Shown in pieces: positions 41,266 through 49,478 of a stretch of DNA of 64,000 nt. A model generated the notes under the pieces. The model was not told the DNA's origin. It made no database searches and saw only the letters and a program-made list of their open reading frames with translations. The DNA comes from Sarcina sp034439435 (lineage in GTDB: Bacteria; Bacillota; Clostridia; Clostridiales; Clostridiaceae): NCBI RefSeq assembly GCF_034439435.1, contig NZ_JAPCKJ010000005.1:206421-270420 (forward strand), in the 5' to 3' direction. The position numbers were made by a program, and so were the translations under genes. Each line of letters opens with the position of its first letter. The first letter of the stretch is position 1.

Positions 41266-42330
41266 ATGAAAAATTTAATAATCAAAAGTGAAAAAATAAG
41301 TGTGTTTTTTATTTTGTACACACTTATATTTTTTACATTTTTTAACACTTTAAAGTATACATTACCCTTTCTACTAGCATTTATTTTTTCTTTACTATTA
41401 AAAACTCCAACTCAATTTTTAATGAAGAAATTTAAGCTTAACGTTGGAGTATCCTCTTTTATAAGTACATTTATTTTTTTCTTTATAATAATAGTGATCT
41501 TAACTTTATTTATTACATCTTTAGCATATGAATCATCATCACTAACAAATTATATTCAAGAAATAATATCTACTAACTCAAAAGAATTTCATAGTTACTT
41601 TATTTCTATTCAAAATTGGCTTGAAAATAATTTTATTGATAATACTATTCTAAACTTAATAAAAAATTCCTTAATATCTTCTATTAAGGAATTAACAGTA
41701 TTTATTTTATCTTTTGGCACAGAATTGATTCAAAGAATTTTTCTATTGATAAGCTATTTACCATATACTTTTATGCTTCTTATTTTTACTGTGCTATCAA
41801 CATATTTTTTATCTAAAGAATTAAATACTTCTAACTTTAACAAAATATTATCCAACTACTTAAATTCTAATTATAGTAAGAGGATTTTAACTATTTTATA
41901 TGAAATAAAAAAGATGTTTTTAACTTATTGTTTTTCATATTTATTTTTAATTCTTATTTCCTTTATATTAACCTTTTTAGGATTTTCTTTTTTAAAAATT
42001 AAGTATGCACTATTACTTAGTGTACTTGCAGCTTTATTAGATTTAATTCCTATACTAGGTATGCCATTAATTTATCTTCCACTTATTTTTATTTCATATA
42101 GCTCAGGCAATATTTTTTCAGCTATTTTTTTACTAATATTATATTTATTTATTTTTTTCTTACGCCAATTTTTAGAGCCCAAACTTATGTCATCTACATT
42201 AGGAATACATCCTTTATTAACTTTAATATGTATATTTGTAGGACTAGAACTTAACGGCTTTTTAGGAATTGTATTCTTTATTTTCTTCATAATATTTTTC
42301 AATATATTTAAAAAAGTTAAGATATTATAA
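41266..42330 (+). CDS. AI-2E/YtvI-family membrane protein
   Basis: A 354-residue membrane protein with about seven helices of the AI-2E exporter superfamily, which includes the sporulation membrane protein YtvI. Typical blocks are a double-helix start, a central amphipathic region (residues about 90-155) and FLRQFLEPKLMSSTLGIHPLLTL near residue 300. The ribosome site AAGGAGG lies in the end of the aminotransferase gene, 14 nt before the ATG, which is long, so translation may be coupled. Transport substrate unknown. Confidence 0.75.
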   Translation: MKNLIIKSEKISVFFILYTLIFFTFFNTLKYTLPFLLAFIFSLLLKTPTQFLMKKFKLNVGVSSFISTFIFFFIIIVILTLFITSLAYESSSLTNYIQEIISTNSKEFHSYFISIQNWLENNFIDNTILNLIKNSLISSIKELTVFILSFGTELIQRIFLLISYLPYTFMLLIFTVLSTYFLSKELNTSNFNKILSNYLNSNYSKRILTILYEIKKMFLTYCFSYLFLILISFILTFLGFSFLKIKYALLLSVLAALLDLIPILGMPLIYLPLIFISYSSGNIFSAIFLLILYLFIFFLRQFLEPKLMSSTLGIHPLLTLICIFVGLELNGFLGIVFFIFFIIFFNIFKKVKIL

Positions 42331-42380
42331 GTATAGACTTTTTAATTTTGGTAATAATTTCAAATAAGGAGGTTGTTATC

Positions 42381-42971
42381 ATGTGTACAAGTTTTTATAT
42401 AGATTCGTTAGATCCTAAAGCTTCATTTAAAATAAGAGATTATCTTTGTAATGAACTTAATCCAATAATAAAAGAGAATAGACCTATTGTCTTTATCTGT
42501 GTCGGATCTGATCGTTCAACAGGAGATGCCCTTGGTCCTTTAATTGGTGAAAAAATTAAATTTTTATCAAAAAATAATATTTTTGTTTATGGAACATTAG
42601 AAGAAACTGTTCATGCTAAAAATTTAAAAGAAACCATAAAATTAATAAAATTAAAACATAAAAAACCTTTTATCATAGCTATTGATGCATGTTTAGGGTC
42701 AGTTGATAATGTTGGTCATGTACTCATTGAAAAAAGACCCCTTAAGCCAGGAATAGCATTAAATAAAAATTTGCCACCTGTAGGGGATTTAAGTATTCTT
42801 GGCATAGTTAATATATCTGGTTCTTTAGAGTTTATGGTATTACAAAATACTAGATTATACACTGTTATGCTTTTAGCTAATGCTATATCTAGTGGAATTC
42901 ATCATTGCATATTAAAATCAGTAGGATTTAAAAAGGATTTAATAGATTCCACCCTAGAAAATATATTGTAG
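42381..42971 (+). CDS. yyaC: Spore protein YyaC family
   Basis: A 196-residue protein matching YyaC, a spore-associated relative of the GPR spore protease fold. VFICVGSDRSTGDALGPLIGEKI and PFIIAIDACLGS are the family's metal-binding blocks, and GNKNLPPVGDLSILGIVN-like sequence (residues about 127-145) is conserved. It is expected to be made late in sporulation. The start at 42381 follows AAGGAGG; the frame continues to 42348 without a ribosome site. It is near parB, as in B. subtilis. Confidence 0.85.
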   Translation: MCTSFYIDSLDPKASFKIRDYLCNELNPIIKENRPIVFICVGSDRSTGDALGPLIGEKIKFLSKNNIFVYGTLEETVHAKNLKETIKLIKLKHKKPFIIAIDACLGSVDNVGHVLIEKRPLKPGIALNKNLPPVGDLSILGIVNISGSLEFMVLQNTRLYTVMLLANAISSGIHHCILKSVGFKKDLIDSTLENIL

Positions 42972-43067
42972 ATGGAATTATTCTAAATTTTTATTCTATT
43001 GAAATTAATATATATTTTTAGATATTTTAAATACTTATTAGTAAAATATAATTTTTAAAATGCAAAA

Positions 43068-43083
43068 TGTTTCACGTGAAACA
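43068..43083. promoter_or_regulatory. parS site 1
   Basis: TGTTTCACGTGAAACA is an exact 16-bp parS, extended to a 24-bp palindrome (43064-43087). It lies downstream of yyaC. ParB binds here. Confidence 0.92.
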
Positions 43084-43098
43084 TTTTGTTTAATCCAT

Positions 43099-43163
43099 AA
43101 AAAATAGGCTATATTAAAGCCAACTAATAAATCTAAAAGTTGTTTTAATATAACCTATTTTTA
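43099..43163. terminator. Bidirectional terminator between yyaC and the DUF4446 gene
   Basis: An imperfect stem of more than 20 bp; outer arms AAAAATAGG and CCTATTTTT, with A/T-runs on both sides. Confidence 0.7.
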
Positions 43164-43186
43164 TTTAATGAATATATGACTCTAAT

Positions 43187-43684
43187 TTATTTATTCATTG
43201 CAGCATTTAGAACATGTAATTCTTCTTCTGATAAATCATATCTAGATATTCCTTTATCTATTGGCTTAGCATATGTTGTATTATAGTCTCTTCCATATAT
43301 TCCTGTTAAGATAACTCCATTATTTTCTCCATCTAGTAAGGCAATTGAGAAACTTAAATCACTTCCAACATCTTCGAAAGCTTTATATCTTATAACAGAT
43401 ACTTTTTGAGTACATTTTTCAAGTTGAGATTTTAATATTTTATTTGTTTCTACAGTTTCTTCTGAATCTTTTTTAACTTCTTCCACTTTGTCTAAATAAG
43501 AGTTAATAAGTTCCTCTAAATTCTTATTATTAACTCCCCTCATAATTTTTCTAAATTTCTTTTCTACTTTATTTAAACTTCTGAAAGCTACTATTAATAG
43601 TATGAATTGGATTAAAACTAATACTATTAATCCTATTGTTATATAAGTTGAATACTGTGTTAGTATATTTAATACATTCTCCAT
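43187..43684 (-). CDS. DUF4446 membrane-anchored protein
   Basis: A 165-residue protein with one N-terminal membrane helix (about residues 14-35), a coiled coil (about 40-95) and the DUF4446 domain (VIRYKAFEDVGSDLSFSIALLD). Start chosen at 43684 because the other ATG at 43696 abuts the AAGGG site; it is not certain. The gene sits next to parB in many clostridia. The function is unknown; the position beside parS and parB suggests a chromosome or cell-cycle role. Confidence 0.75.
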   Translation of the reverse strand: MENVLNILTQYSTYITIGLIVLVLIQFILLIVAFRSLNKVEKKFRKIMRGVNNKNLEELINSYLDKVEEVKKDSEETVETNKILKSQLEKCTQKVSVIRYKAFEDVGSDLSFSIALLDGENNGVILTGIYGRDYNTTYAKPIDKGISRYDLSEEELHVLNAAMNK

Positions 43685-43714
43685 GTAATTTATCATCCCT
43701 TCATGTTCTTAAAA

Positions 43715-43730
43715 TGTTTCACGTGAAACA
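43715..43730. promoter_or_regulatory. parS site 2
   Basis: TGTTTCACGTGAAACA, exact parS, in the 37-bp gap just after the parB stop codon. Confidence 0.92.
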
Positions 43731-43733
43731 TTT

Positions 43734-44597
43734 TTAAATATTTATAATGTCTAGTATTCTTTGTAGATCTTCTTCTGAATAGTATTCTATTTCTATCTTA
43801 CCTTTATTCTTATTAGAGTTTAAATTAACCTTAGTTCCAAAATGATCTTGGAGTCTATCTCTAACATCTTTATAGTATGGATTAAGTGGTTTTCTTCTTT
43901 CTGATGTTTTTTCTTCAACAACATCATTTAAGATTTTCTTAACTAACTTTTCTGTTTCTCTAACAGAAAGGGAGTTATCAATAATTTTTTGAGCTACTTC
44001 ATATTGAGCATCATTTTCTAATGGTAGAATAGCTCTTCCATGACCTTCTGATATAACTCCTTCTATTACATAATCCTTAACTCTATCATCTAATTTTAAC
44101 AATCTCATTGTGTTAGTTATTGTAGTTCTTGATTTACCTATAGTTTTAGAAAGTTCTTCTTGAGTTAAAGCAAACTCTTTTAATAATCTTTCATATGCTA
44201 ATCCTTCTTCTATAGGATTTAAATCTTCTCTTTGGATATTTTCTATTAAAGATATTTGTAGAAGTTTCTCATCTGAAATATTCATTATTAAAGCAGGTAC
44301 TTCTATTAATTCCGCTATTTTAGCAGCTCTATATCTTCTTTCCCCTGCAATTATTGAATATCCTTTAGATTCTTTTTTTAAGATTAAAGGTTGAATTATA
44401 CCATGTTCTTTTATAGATTCAGCTAATTCTTTTAATTTATTATTATCAAAGAATTTTCTAGGCTGTTTCTTATTAGCCTTTATTTCTTTAATCTCAATAT
44501 TTATTATTCCACTTTTCTCTTCTTTTTCTTCCTTAATATTATTATCTTCTGGTATTAAGGCCCCTAATCCTTTTCCTAACCCAAATTTTTTAGCCAT
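43734..44597 (-). CDS. parB: Chromosome-partitioning protein ParB (Spo0J)
   Basis: A 287-residue ParB. The CTPase/N-terminal domain has the GERRYRAAK motif (about 88-96), the helix-turn-helix reads LSKTIGKSRTTITNTMRLLKL, and the C-terminal dimer domain ends DDLQRILDIINI-like. The specificity residues (Arg in KSR, Thr in TNT, Gly in GHGR) are of the ParB type, matching the three parS sites nearby. It loads SMC and works with ParA for origin segregation; Spo0J also restrains sporulation block by Soj. parA ends directly before it (TAGATG). Confidence 0.95.
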   Translation of the reverse strand: MAKKFGLGKGLGALIPEDNNIKEEKEEKSGIINIEIKEIKANKKQPRKFFDNNKLKELAESIKEHGIIQPLILKKESKGYSIIAGERRYRAAKIAELIEVPALIMNISDEKLLQISLIENIQREDLNPIEEGLAYERLLKEFALTQEELSKTIGKSRTTITNTMRLLKLDDRVKDYVIEGVISEGHGRAILPLENDAQYEVAQKIIDNSLSVRETEKLVKKILNDVVEEKTSERRKPLNPYYKDVRDRLQDHFGTKVNLNSNKNKGKIEIEYYSEEDLQRILDIINI

Positions 44598-45371
44598 CTA
44601 TATATTCACTCCCTGTCTTTTTAGGAATTCCTCAGTTAATTTTTCATAAGACTTAGCTCCCCTACATTTTTCATCATATAAACATATTGGTAATCCAAAA
44701 CTTGGAGCTTCAGCTAACCTAACATTTCTAGGAATAGTTGTTTCATATAATCTATCTTTGAAGTATTCTTTTACTTCTTTATAAACCTCTGTACTTAAGT
44801 TAGTTCTTGAATCATACATAGTCATTACTACACCTTCAATATCAAGATCTTTATTTAGAGATTTCTTAACTAAATTTATTGTATTTATTAATTGTCCTAC
44901 CCCTTCTAAAGCATAATATTCAGCTTGTATTGGTATTAAAACACTATGAGACGCAACTAAAGCATTAATAGTTAGAACCCCTAAAGATGGAGGACAGTCA
45001 ATAAATATGTAATCAAATTTATCTTTAATATTATTTATTTGATTTACAAGTATATGTTCTCTATCTTCCCTACCTATTATTTCTACTTCGGCACCTGCTA
45101 ATTCCATTGTTGCTGGAACAACATAAAGATTTTCAACTAATTCACTTTTCATCATTATTGACTCTATATCTTCATCTGCAGTTAATAAATCATATATAGA
45201 CTTGTCCAATTTTCTTTTATCTATACCTAATCCACTTGTTGTATTTCCTTGTGGATCTATATCTATTGCTAGAACTTTAAATCCTTGCATTGCTAGGTAA
45301 GAACATATATTTATATTTGTTGTTGTTTTTCCAACTCCACCTTTTTGATTAAAAACACAAATAGTTTTCAT
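44598..45371 (-). CDS. parA: Chromosome-partitioning ATPase ParA (Soj)
   Basis: A 257-residue deviant Walker ATPase. The motif KGGVGKTT is at residues 10-17 and DIDPQGNTT, DYIFIDCPPSLG and KEV-type C-terminal helices follow. It cycles between monomer and dimer, driven by ParB, and also affects DnaA. The start codon has no good ribosome site: the strong GGGAGG at 45409 lies 38 nt upstream and fits an 18-codon overlapping frame instead (see separate entry). Confidence 0.93.
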   Translation of the reverse strand: MKTICVFNQKGGVGKTTTNINICSYLAMQGFKVLAIDIDPQGNTTSGLGIDKRKLDKSIYDLLTADEDIESIMMKSELVENLYVVPATMELAGAEVEIIGREDREHILVNQINNIKDKFDYIFIDCPPSLGVLTINALVASHSVLIPIQAEYYALEGVGQLINTINLVKKSLNKDLDIEGVVMTMYDSRTNLSTEVYKEVKEYFKDRLYETTIPRNVRLAEAPSFGLPICLYDEKCRGAKSYEKLTEEFLKRQGVNI

Positions 45372-45405
45372 TAAACTTATCCAAGAATATCTTATTCTTG
45401 AACAT
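45348..45405 (-). other. Possible 18-codon leader ORF overlapping the parA start
   Basis: ATG at 45405 (MFKNKIFLDKFNENYLCF) directly follows GGGAGGTGG and runs over the parA start in another frame. A hairpin CAAGAATA/TATTCTTG (about 45382-45400) lies inside. Spacing to the ATG is only 3 nt, short for a ribosome site, so it may be non-functional. Confidence 0.35.
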
Positions 45406-45501
45406 CCACCTCCCTTCTAACACATCTATTTTATTATATATTTTTACATTACATAATAAAAGATACTTATTGGTTATTTCTGATTAAAAAATTAAAAAAT
45501 T

Positions 45502-45541
45502 AAAAAATAGGAATGTTTCACGTGAAACATTCCTATTTTTT
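45502..45541. promoter_or_regulatory. parS site 3 at the centre of a 40-bp palindromic terminator
   Basis: parS TGTTTCACGTGAAACA at 45514-45529 lies in the middle of a perfect 40-bp palindrome (45502-45541) ending in T6 and A6 arms. Read leftward it overlaps the end of noc and makes a bidirectional intrinsic terminator. Confidence 0.85.
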
Positions 45542-46315
45542 ATCCTTTGGTATATTAATTGTTATTTGAACATATTCCCCACAATCTTTTGATTTATATT
45601 CTGCTGGAATTTTAAACTTATCAAAAACTTGTTTTATAGAATTAACATATATTTTTGTTGGAAAAACACCTAATATTTTTTTCTTTCCTTTTGAGTTTAA
45701 TTCTTCTCCTGCAAGTTTTAAAAGTTCCTTATTAATAAGTTCTTCTGTACCTTTAACATTTAATCCTTTTTTTACAACAGCTTTTATAACTTTTAATTGA
45801 AGTTTTTCTTCTGGTAAAGTTAACAAAGCTCTTGCATGCCTTTCAGTTAAATTATTTTGTAAGCATATTTCTCTTACTTTATTACTTAATTTTAATAATC
45901 TTAATTTATTAGCTATAGTAGATTGTTTTTTTCCCATTCTATTAGCTAATTGCTCTTGAGTAAAATTATGATCTAGTATTAAGTTATAGTAAGCTTCTGC
46001 TTCCTCTATAAAATTTAAATCCTCTCTTTGAAGATTTTCAAGTAAGGCAATTTCAGCAGATTCTTTCTCTGTTATATCTACTACAGTACATGGAACTGTA
46101 TCTAATTGAGCTAACTTAGCAGCTCTTAATCTTCTTTCTCCAGCAACTAATTCATATATATCTCCAATTTTTCTAACTGTTAAAGGTTGAATAATTCCAT
46201 GATTAATTATTGAATTAGCTAATTCAGCTAATGCCTCTTCATCAAAATATTTTCTTGGTTGATAGATATTAGGCACTATATCTTCAACATTTATATGTAT
46301 TATCTCTCTCCCCAT
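45533..46315 (-). CDS. noc: ParB paralogue, Noc type, lacking the N-terminal membrane helix
   Basis: A 260-residue ParB-family protein. GERRLRAAKLAQL (about 56-68) and the helix-turn-helix LANRMGKKQSTIANKLRLLKL are intact. The residues QST...ANK and ERHAR are those of Noc, which binds Noc sites rather than parS. Position between rsmG and parA is also that of noc. Unlike B. subtilis Noc it starts directly at MGREIIHINVEDI, with no N-terminal amphipathic helix for membrane binding, and a stop codon lies just upstream in frame, so a longer start is not possible. Nucleoid occlusion of FtsZ rings is the inferred role. Confidence 0.88.
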   Translation of the reverse strand: MGREIIHINVEDIVPNIYQPRKYFDEEALAELANSIINHGIIQPLTVRKIGDIYELVAGERRLRAAKLAQLDTVPCTVVDITEKESAEIALLENLQREDLNFIEEAEAYYNLILDHNFTQEQLANRMGKKQSTIANKLRLLKLSNKVREICLQNNLTERHARALLTLPEEKLQLKVIKAVVKKGLNVKGTEELINKELLKLAGEELNSKGKKKILGVFPTKIYVNSIKQVFDKFKIPAEYKSKDCGEYVQITINIPKDKK

Positions 46316-46678
46316 TTCTTACTCCTATCCCATTTATGTATATTTAAACAATAAAAATTTAAATTAAGCTATTTTTAGTTAAATTCTCATTTAAGAAAAG
46401 ATCTAAGTTAAACTTCAACTCATTTATTAAAATTTTAAAGTTTACAGAGACCTTTACTTTTTTTATTTTTCTATTGTTTTATTTGGTATTGATTTTTTTA
46501 GATAGAGCTGTAAGACCATCTTAATAAGAACTAGTATATGATATTATTTTAGTAAGCTCCTTGGCTTCACTCAAATGTGTAAGTTCAAATTTCAAAATTA
46601 AAATTTTCATTTTTACTTAAAATTAAGCTAAGTCTACAGCTCCATCAAAAATCAACATTTACTTTAAAACATAGTCTT
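46316..46678. repeat. Gap holding a MITE-like or long-hairpin element (46491-46653)
   Basis: GATTTTTTTAGATAGAGCTG (from 46491) and its imperfect inverse ending at 46653 (GTCTACAGCTCCATC then AAAAATC) form terminal inverted repeats of about 22-30 bp around about 110 bp. There is no open frame. The first 150 bp of the gap are AT-rich and show nothing. Confidence 0.5.
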
Positions 46679-47398
46679 TTATTTTAATGGTTTTTTAGTT
46701 ACGTTACCTGCTTTTCTAGGGAAAGTTTTTGGTGTGCTTTTTATTTTATTTACTATTACTAAGTTATGGTTTAAATCTGTTCCCTCGATTTCAACTTCAG
46801 TTATTCCTTCAAGCTTACCGCCTAAAGTTCCAATAGCATTTTTTGAATCATTTAACTCCTCTGTTATATTTGGTCCTTTTAAAGCTATAAAGTTTCCATT
46901 TACCTTTACATATGGCATACAAAATTCACTTAGTACACACATATTAGCAACAGCTCTTGATGTGGCAATATCAAAATTTTCTCTTAGCTCTTTTTTTCTA
47001 GCACCATCTTCAGCTCTAGAATGTATAGTCTCAACATTTTTTAAACCTAATTTATTCACAACTTCATTTAAGAAGTTTATTCTCTTATTTAATGAGTCTA
47101 GTAGGGTAACATTTACATCATCCCTCATAATAGCTATAGGTAATCCTGGGAATCCAGCACCTGTTCCAACATCTATTACTGTTTTAGCTTTTTTAAATTC
47201 ATCTGCTTTGAAAGCTTTTATACAATCTATAAAATGTTTCTTTACTATTTCTTCATCCTCTGTTATTGCTGTTAGATTTATTTTTTCATTCCATTCTTTT
47301 AATAAATCTTTATAAAGCATAAATTTTTGATACTTGTCTTCATTAAATTCCATTCCAACACTATCACAAGCTTTTTTCATTAAATCAAAATATTGCAT
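46679..47398 (-). CDS. rsmG: 16S rRNA m7G methyltransferase RsmG
   Basis: A 239-residue SAM-dependent methyltransferase (GidB) that modifies G527 of 16S rRNA. The SAM-binding motif DVGTGAGFPGLP is near residue 72, followed by LDSLNKRINFLNEV and the typical SRAV region. Loss gives low-level streptomycin resistance in other bacteria. It is placed after mnmG, as in most Firmicutes. Confidence 0.95.
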   Translation of the reverse strand: MQYFDLMKKACDSVGMEFNEDKYQKFMLYKDLLKEWNEKINLTAITEDEEIVKKHFIDCIKAFKADEFKKAKTVIDVGTGAGFPGLPIAIMRDDVNVTLLDSLNKRINFLNEVVNKLGLKNVETIHSRAEDGARKKELRENFDIATSRAVANMCVLSEFCMPYVKVNGNFIALKGPNITEELNDSKNAIGTLGGKLEGITEVEIEGTDLNHNLVIVNKIKSTPKTFPRKAGNVTKKPLK

Positions 47399-47571
47399 TC
47401 TTAATCCTCCAAAACCTTAAGAGTATAAATAATTTATTTTAATAATATTTTCTACTAAAAAACTAAAGTTATCCACATGTGGATAACTTTTTAAAAGTAG
47501 TATTACAGCACCGTTTATAAGTTTTACATAAGACTTATCCACAGGTGCTGTTGAAAACTTCTTAATAACTT
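47399..47571. promoter_or_regulatory. DnaA box cluster between rsmG and mnmG, with terminator-like palindrome
   Basis: TTATCCACA (47469-47477) and TGTGGATAA (47478-47486) abut as a perfect palindrome, flanked by AAAG/CTTT; read leftward the stem is followed by T-rich sequence. A further DnaA box is at 47535-47543 (TTATCCACA), and the inverted repeat ACAGCACC/GGTGCTGT encloses it (47505-47551). Confidence 0.7.
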
Positions 47572-49464
47572 TTAATTTTCATTATTTTTCCCAGTTTTTC
47601 TGTAATGCTCTAAGAATATTAACAGAACTGATATATCAGCCGGGGATACCCCTGATATTCTTGAAGCTTGACCTATATTTAAAGGTCTAATTTTATTTAA
47701 CTTTTGAATAGCTTCAATTCTTAAACTATTAACATCATTGTAGTCTAAATCTTCTGGAAGAACTTTTTTCTCAAATTTCTTAAATTGAGCTACTTGTTCT
47801 AATTGAGTTTGTATATATCCTTCGTATCTAGCCATTACGTTTATCTGATCTCCAATATCCTTTGGTAAATCAGGTCTTTCAGGATCTAAACATGCTAATG
47901 AGAAGTAGTCTAACTCTGGTCTTTTTATAAGTTCATACATTCTTATTGGTTTTTTAAGTTCTGTTGAACCTAACTCAACTATTTTCTCATTATTTTCTGT
48001 TTTATTAGTTATTTGAAGTTCTTTAAGTCTTTCAAGCTCACTTTCTAAGTTTTGCTTTCTTTCTTGGAATTTATTCCATCTCTCTTCTGTAACTAATCCT
48101 ACATTATGTCCAATTTCAGTTAATCTGAAATCAGCATTATCCTGTCTTAATATTAGTCTATATTCAGCTCTTGATGTCATCATTCTATAAGGCTCATTAG
48201 TACCTTTAGTGATTAAATCATCAATTAAAACTCCTATATATCCATCTGATCTTGTAAGTATCATAGGGTCTTTTCCTTGAACTTTTAAAGCTGCATTTAT
48301 ACCTGCAACTATCCCCTGTGAACCAGCTTCCTCATATCCTGAACTACCATTAATTTGTCCAGCACTAAAGAATCCATCTATATTTTTGAATTCTAATGAA
48401 GCTTTTAATTGTGTTGGATCAATACAATCATATTCAATTGCATATGCAGTTCTCATAACCTCAGCATTTTCAAGCCCTGGAACTGTCTTTATCATTTGAA
48501 GTTGAACATCCTCTGGAAGAGATGATGACATTCCTCCAACATACATTTCTTCAGTATCGTCACCTTCTGGTTCTATGAAGATTTGATGTCTTTCTTTATC
48601 TTGGAACCTCATTACTTTATCCTCTATAGATGGACAATATCTTGGTCCAACACCTTTTATACTTCCATTATACATAGGAGATCTATGTATATTATCTTGA
48701 ATTACTTTATGTGTTTCAGCATTAGTATATGTTAACCAACATGAAACTTGATCTCTATCTATATTTTCACTTATAAATGAGAAAGGAACTATTTCCTCAT
48801 CCCCTGGTTGTTCTATCATCTTAGAGAAATCAACACTTCTCTTATTTATTCTAGCTGGAGTACCAGTTTTAAATCTTCTAAGTTCTATTCCTAAATCTAT
48901 TAGGGATTTTGAAAGTTCATTAGCATTGCTAAGTCCATTTGGTCCTTGGCTATAGCTTACATCCCCAATTATTATTCTACTTTGTAAGTATGTTCCACTT
49001 GTCATTATAACAGCTTTACACTCAAAAAATGCACCATTTTTAGTTAAAACACCTTTAACTTTTCCATCTTCAACTTCTACAGCAACTACTTCTAATTGTC
49101 TTAAGTGAAGATTTTCTTGGTTTTCTAAAACCTTTTTCATTCTTTCTTGATATTTCTTTTTATCAGCTTGTGCCCTTAGAGAGTGTACTGCAGGTCCCTT
49201 TGATGTATTTAGCATTTTAGATTGGATAAATGTATGGTCTATATTTACTCCCATTTCTCCACCTAAAGCATCAATTTCTCTAACTAGATGACCCTTAGCA
49301 GTACCGCCTATATTAGGGTTACATGGCATCATAGCAACAGAGTCTAATGTTAATGTACAAACTAAAGTTTTACATCCCATTCTAGCTGCTGCTAATCCAG
49401 CTTCGCAACCTGCATGACCAGCGCCTATAACAACTATATCATAACTTCCTGCATTATATCTCAT
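47572..49464 (-). CDS. mnmG: tRNA uridine-5-carboxymethylaminomethyl modification enzyme MnmG
   Basis: The FAD enzyme (GidA), 630 residues, which with MnmE builds the cmnm5 group at U34 of several tRNAs. FAD motif VIGAGHAGCEAGLAAARMG is at residues 11-29; the catalytic-type CNPNIGGTAKGH and the C-terminal helical domain PADISVLLIFLEHYRK are complete. Adjacent to mnmE with 14 bp between. Confidence 0.95.
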   Translation of the reverse strand: MRYNAGSYDIVVIGAGHAGCEAGLAAARMGCKTLVCTLTLDSVAMMPCNPNIGGTAKGHLVREIDALGGEMGVNIDHTFIQSKMLNTSKGPAVHSLRAQADKKKYQERMKKVLENQENLHLRQLEVVAVEVEDGKVKGVLTKNGAFFECKAVIMTSGTYLQSRIIIGDVSYSQGPNGLSNANELSKSLIDLGIELRRFKTGTPARINKRSVDFSKMIEQPGDEEIVPFSFISENIDRDQVSCWLTYTNAETHKVIQDNIHRSPMYNGSIKGVGPRYCPSIEDKVMRFQDKERHQIFIEPEGDDTEEMYVGGMSSSLPEDVQLQMIKTVPGLENAEVMRTAYAIEYDCIDPTQLKASLEFKNIDGFFSAGQINGSSGYEEAGSQGIVAGINAALKVQGKDPMILTRSDGYIGVLIDDLITKGTNEPYRMMTSRAEYRLILRQDNADFRLTEIGHNVGLVTEERWNKFQERKQNLESELERLKELQITNKTENNEKIVELGSTELKKPIRMYELIKRPELDYFSLACLDPERPDLPKDIGDQINVMARYEGYIQTQLEQVAQFKKFEKKVLPEDLDYNDVNSLRIEAIQKLNKIRPLNIGQASRISGVSPADISVLLIFLEHYRKTGKNNEN

Positions 49465-49478
49465 ATTTCATCATTCTC

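Noticed and set aside
43734..43760. A separate origin of plasmid type based on parA/parB.
   Set aside because: The genes are in the standard chromosomal location with noc, rsmG and mnmG; no plasmid replication gene is present.
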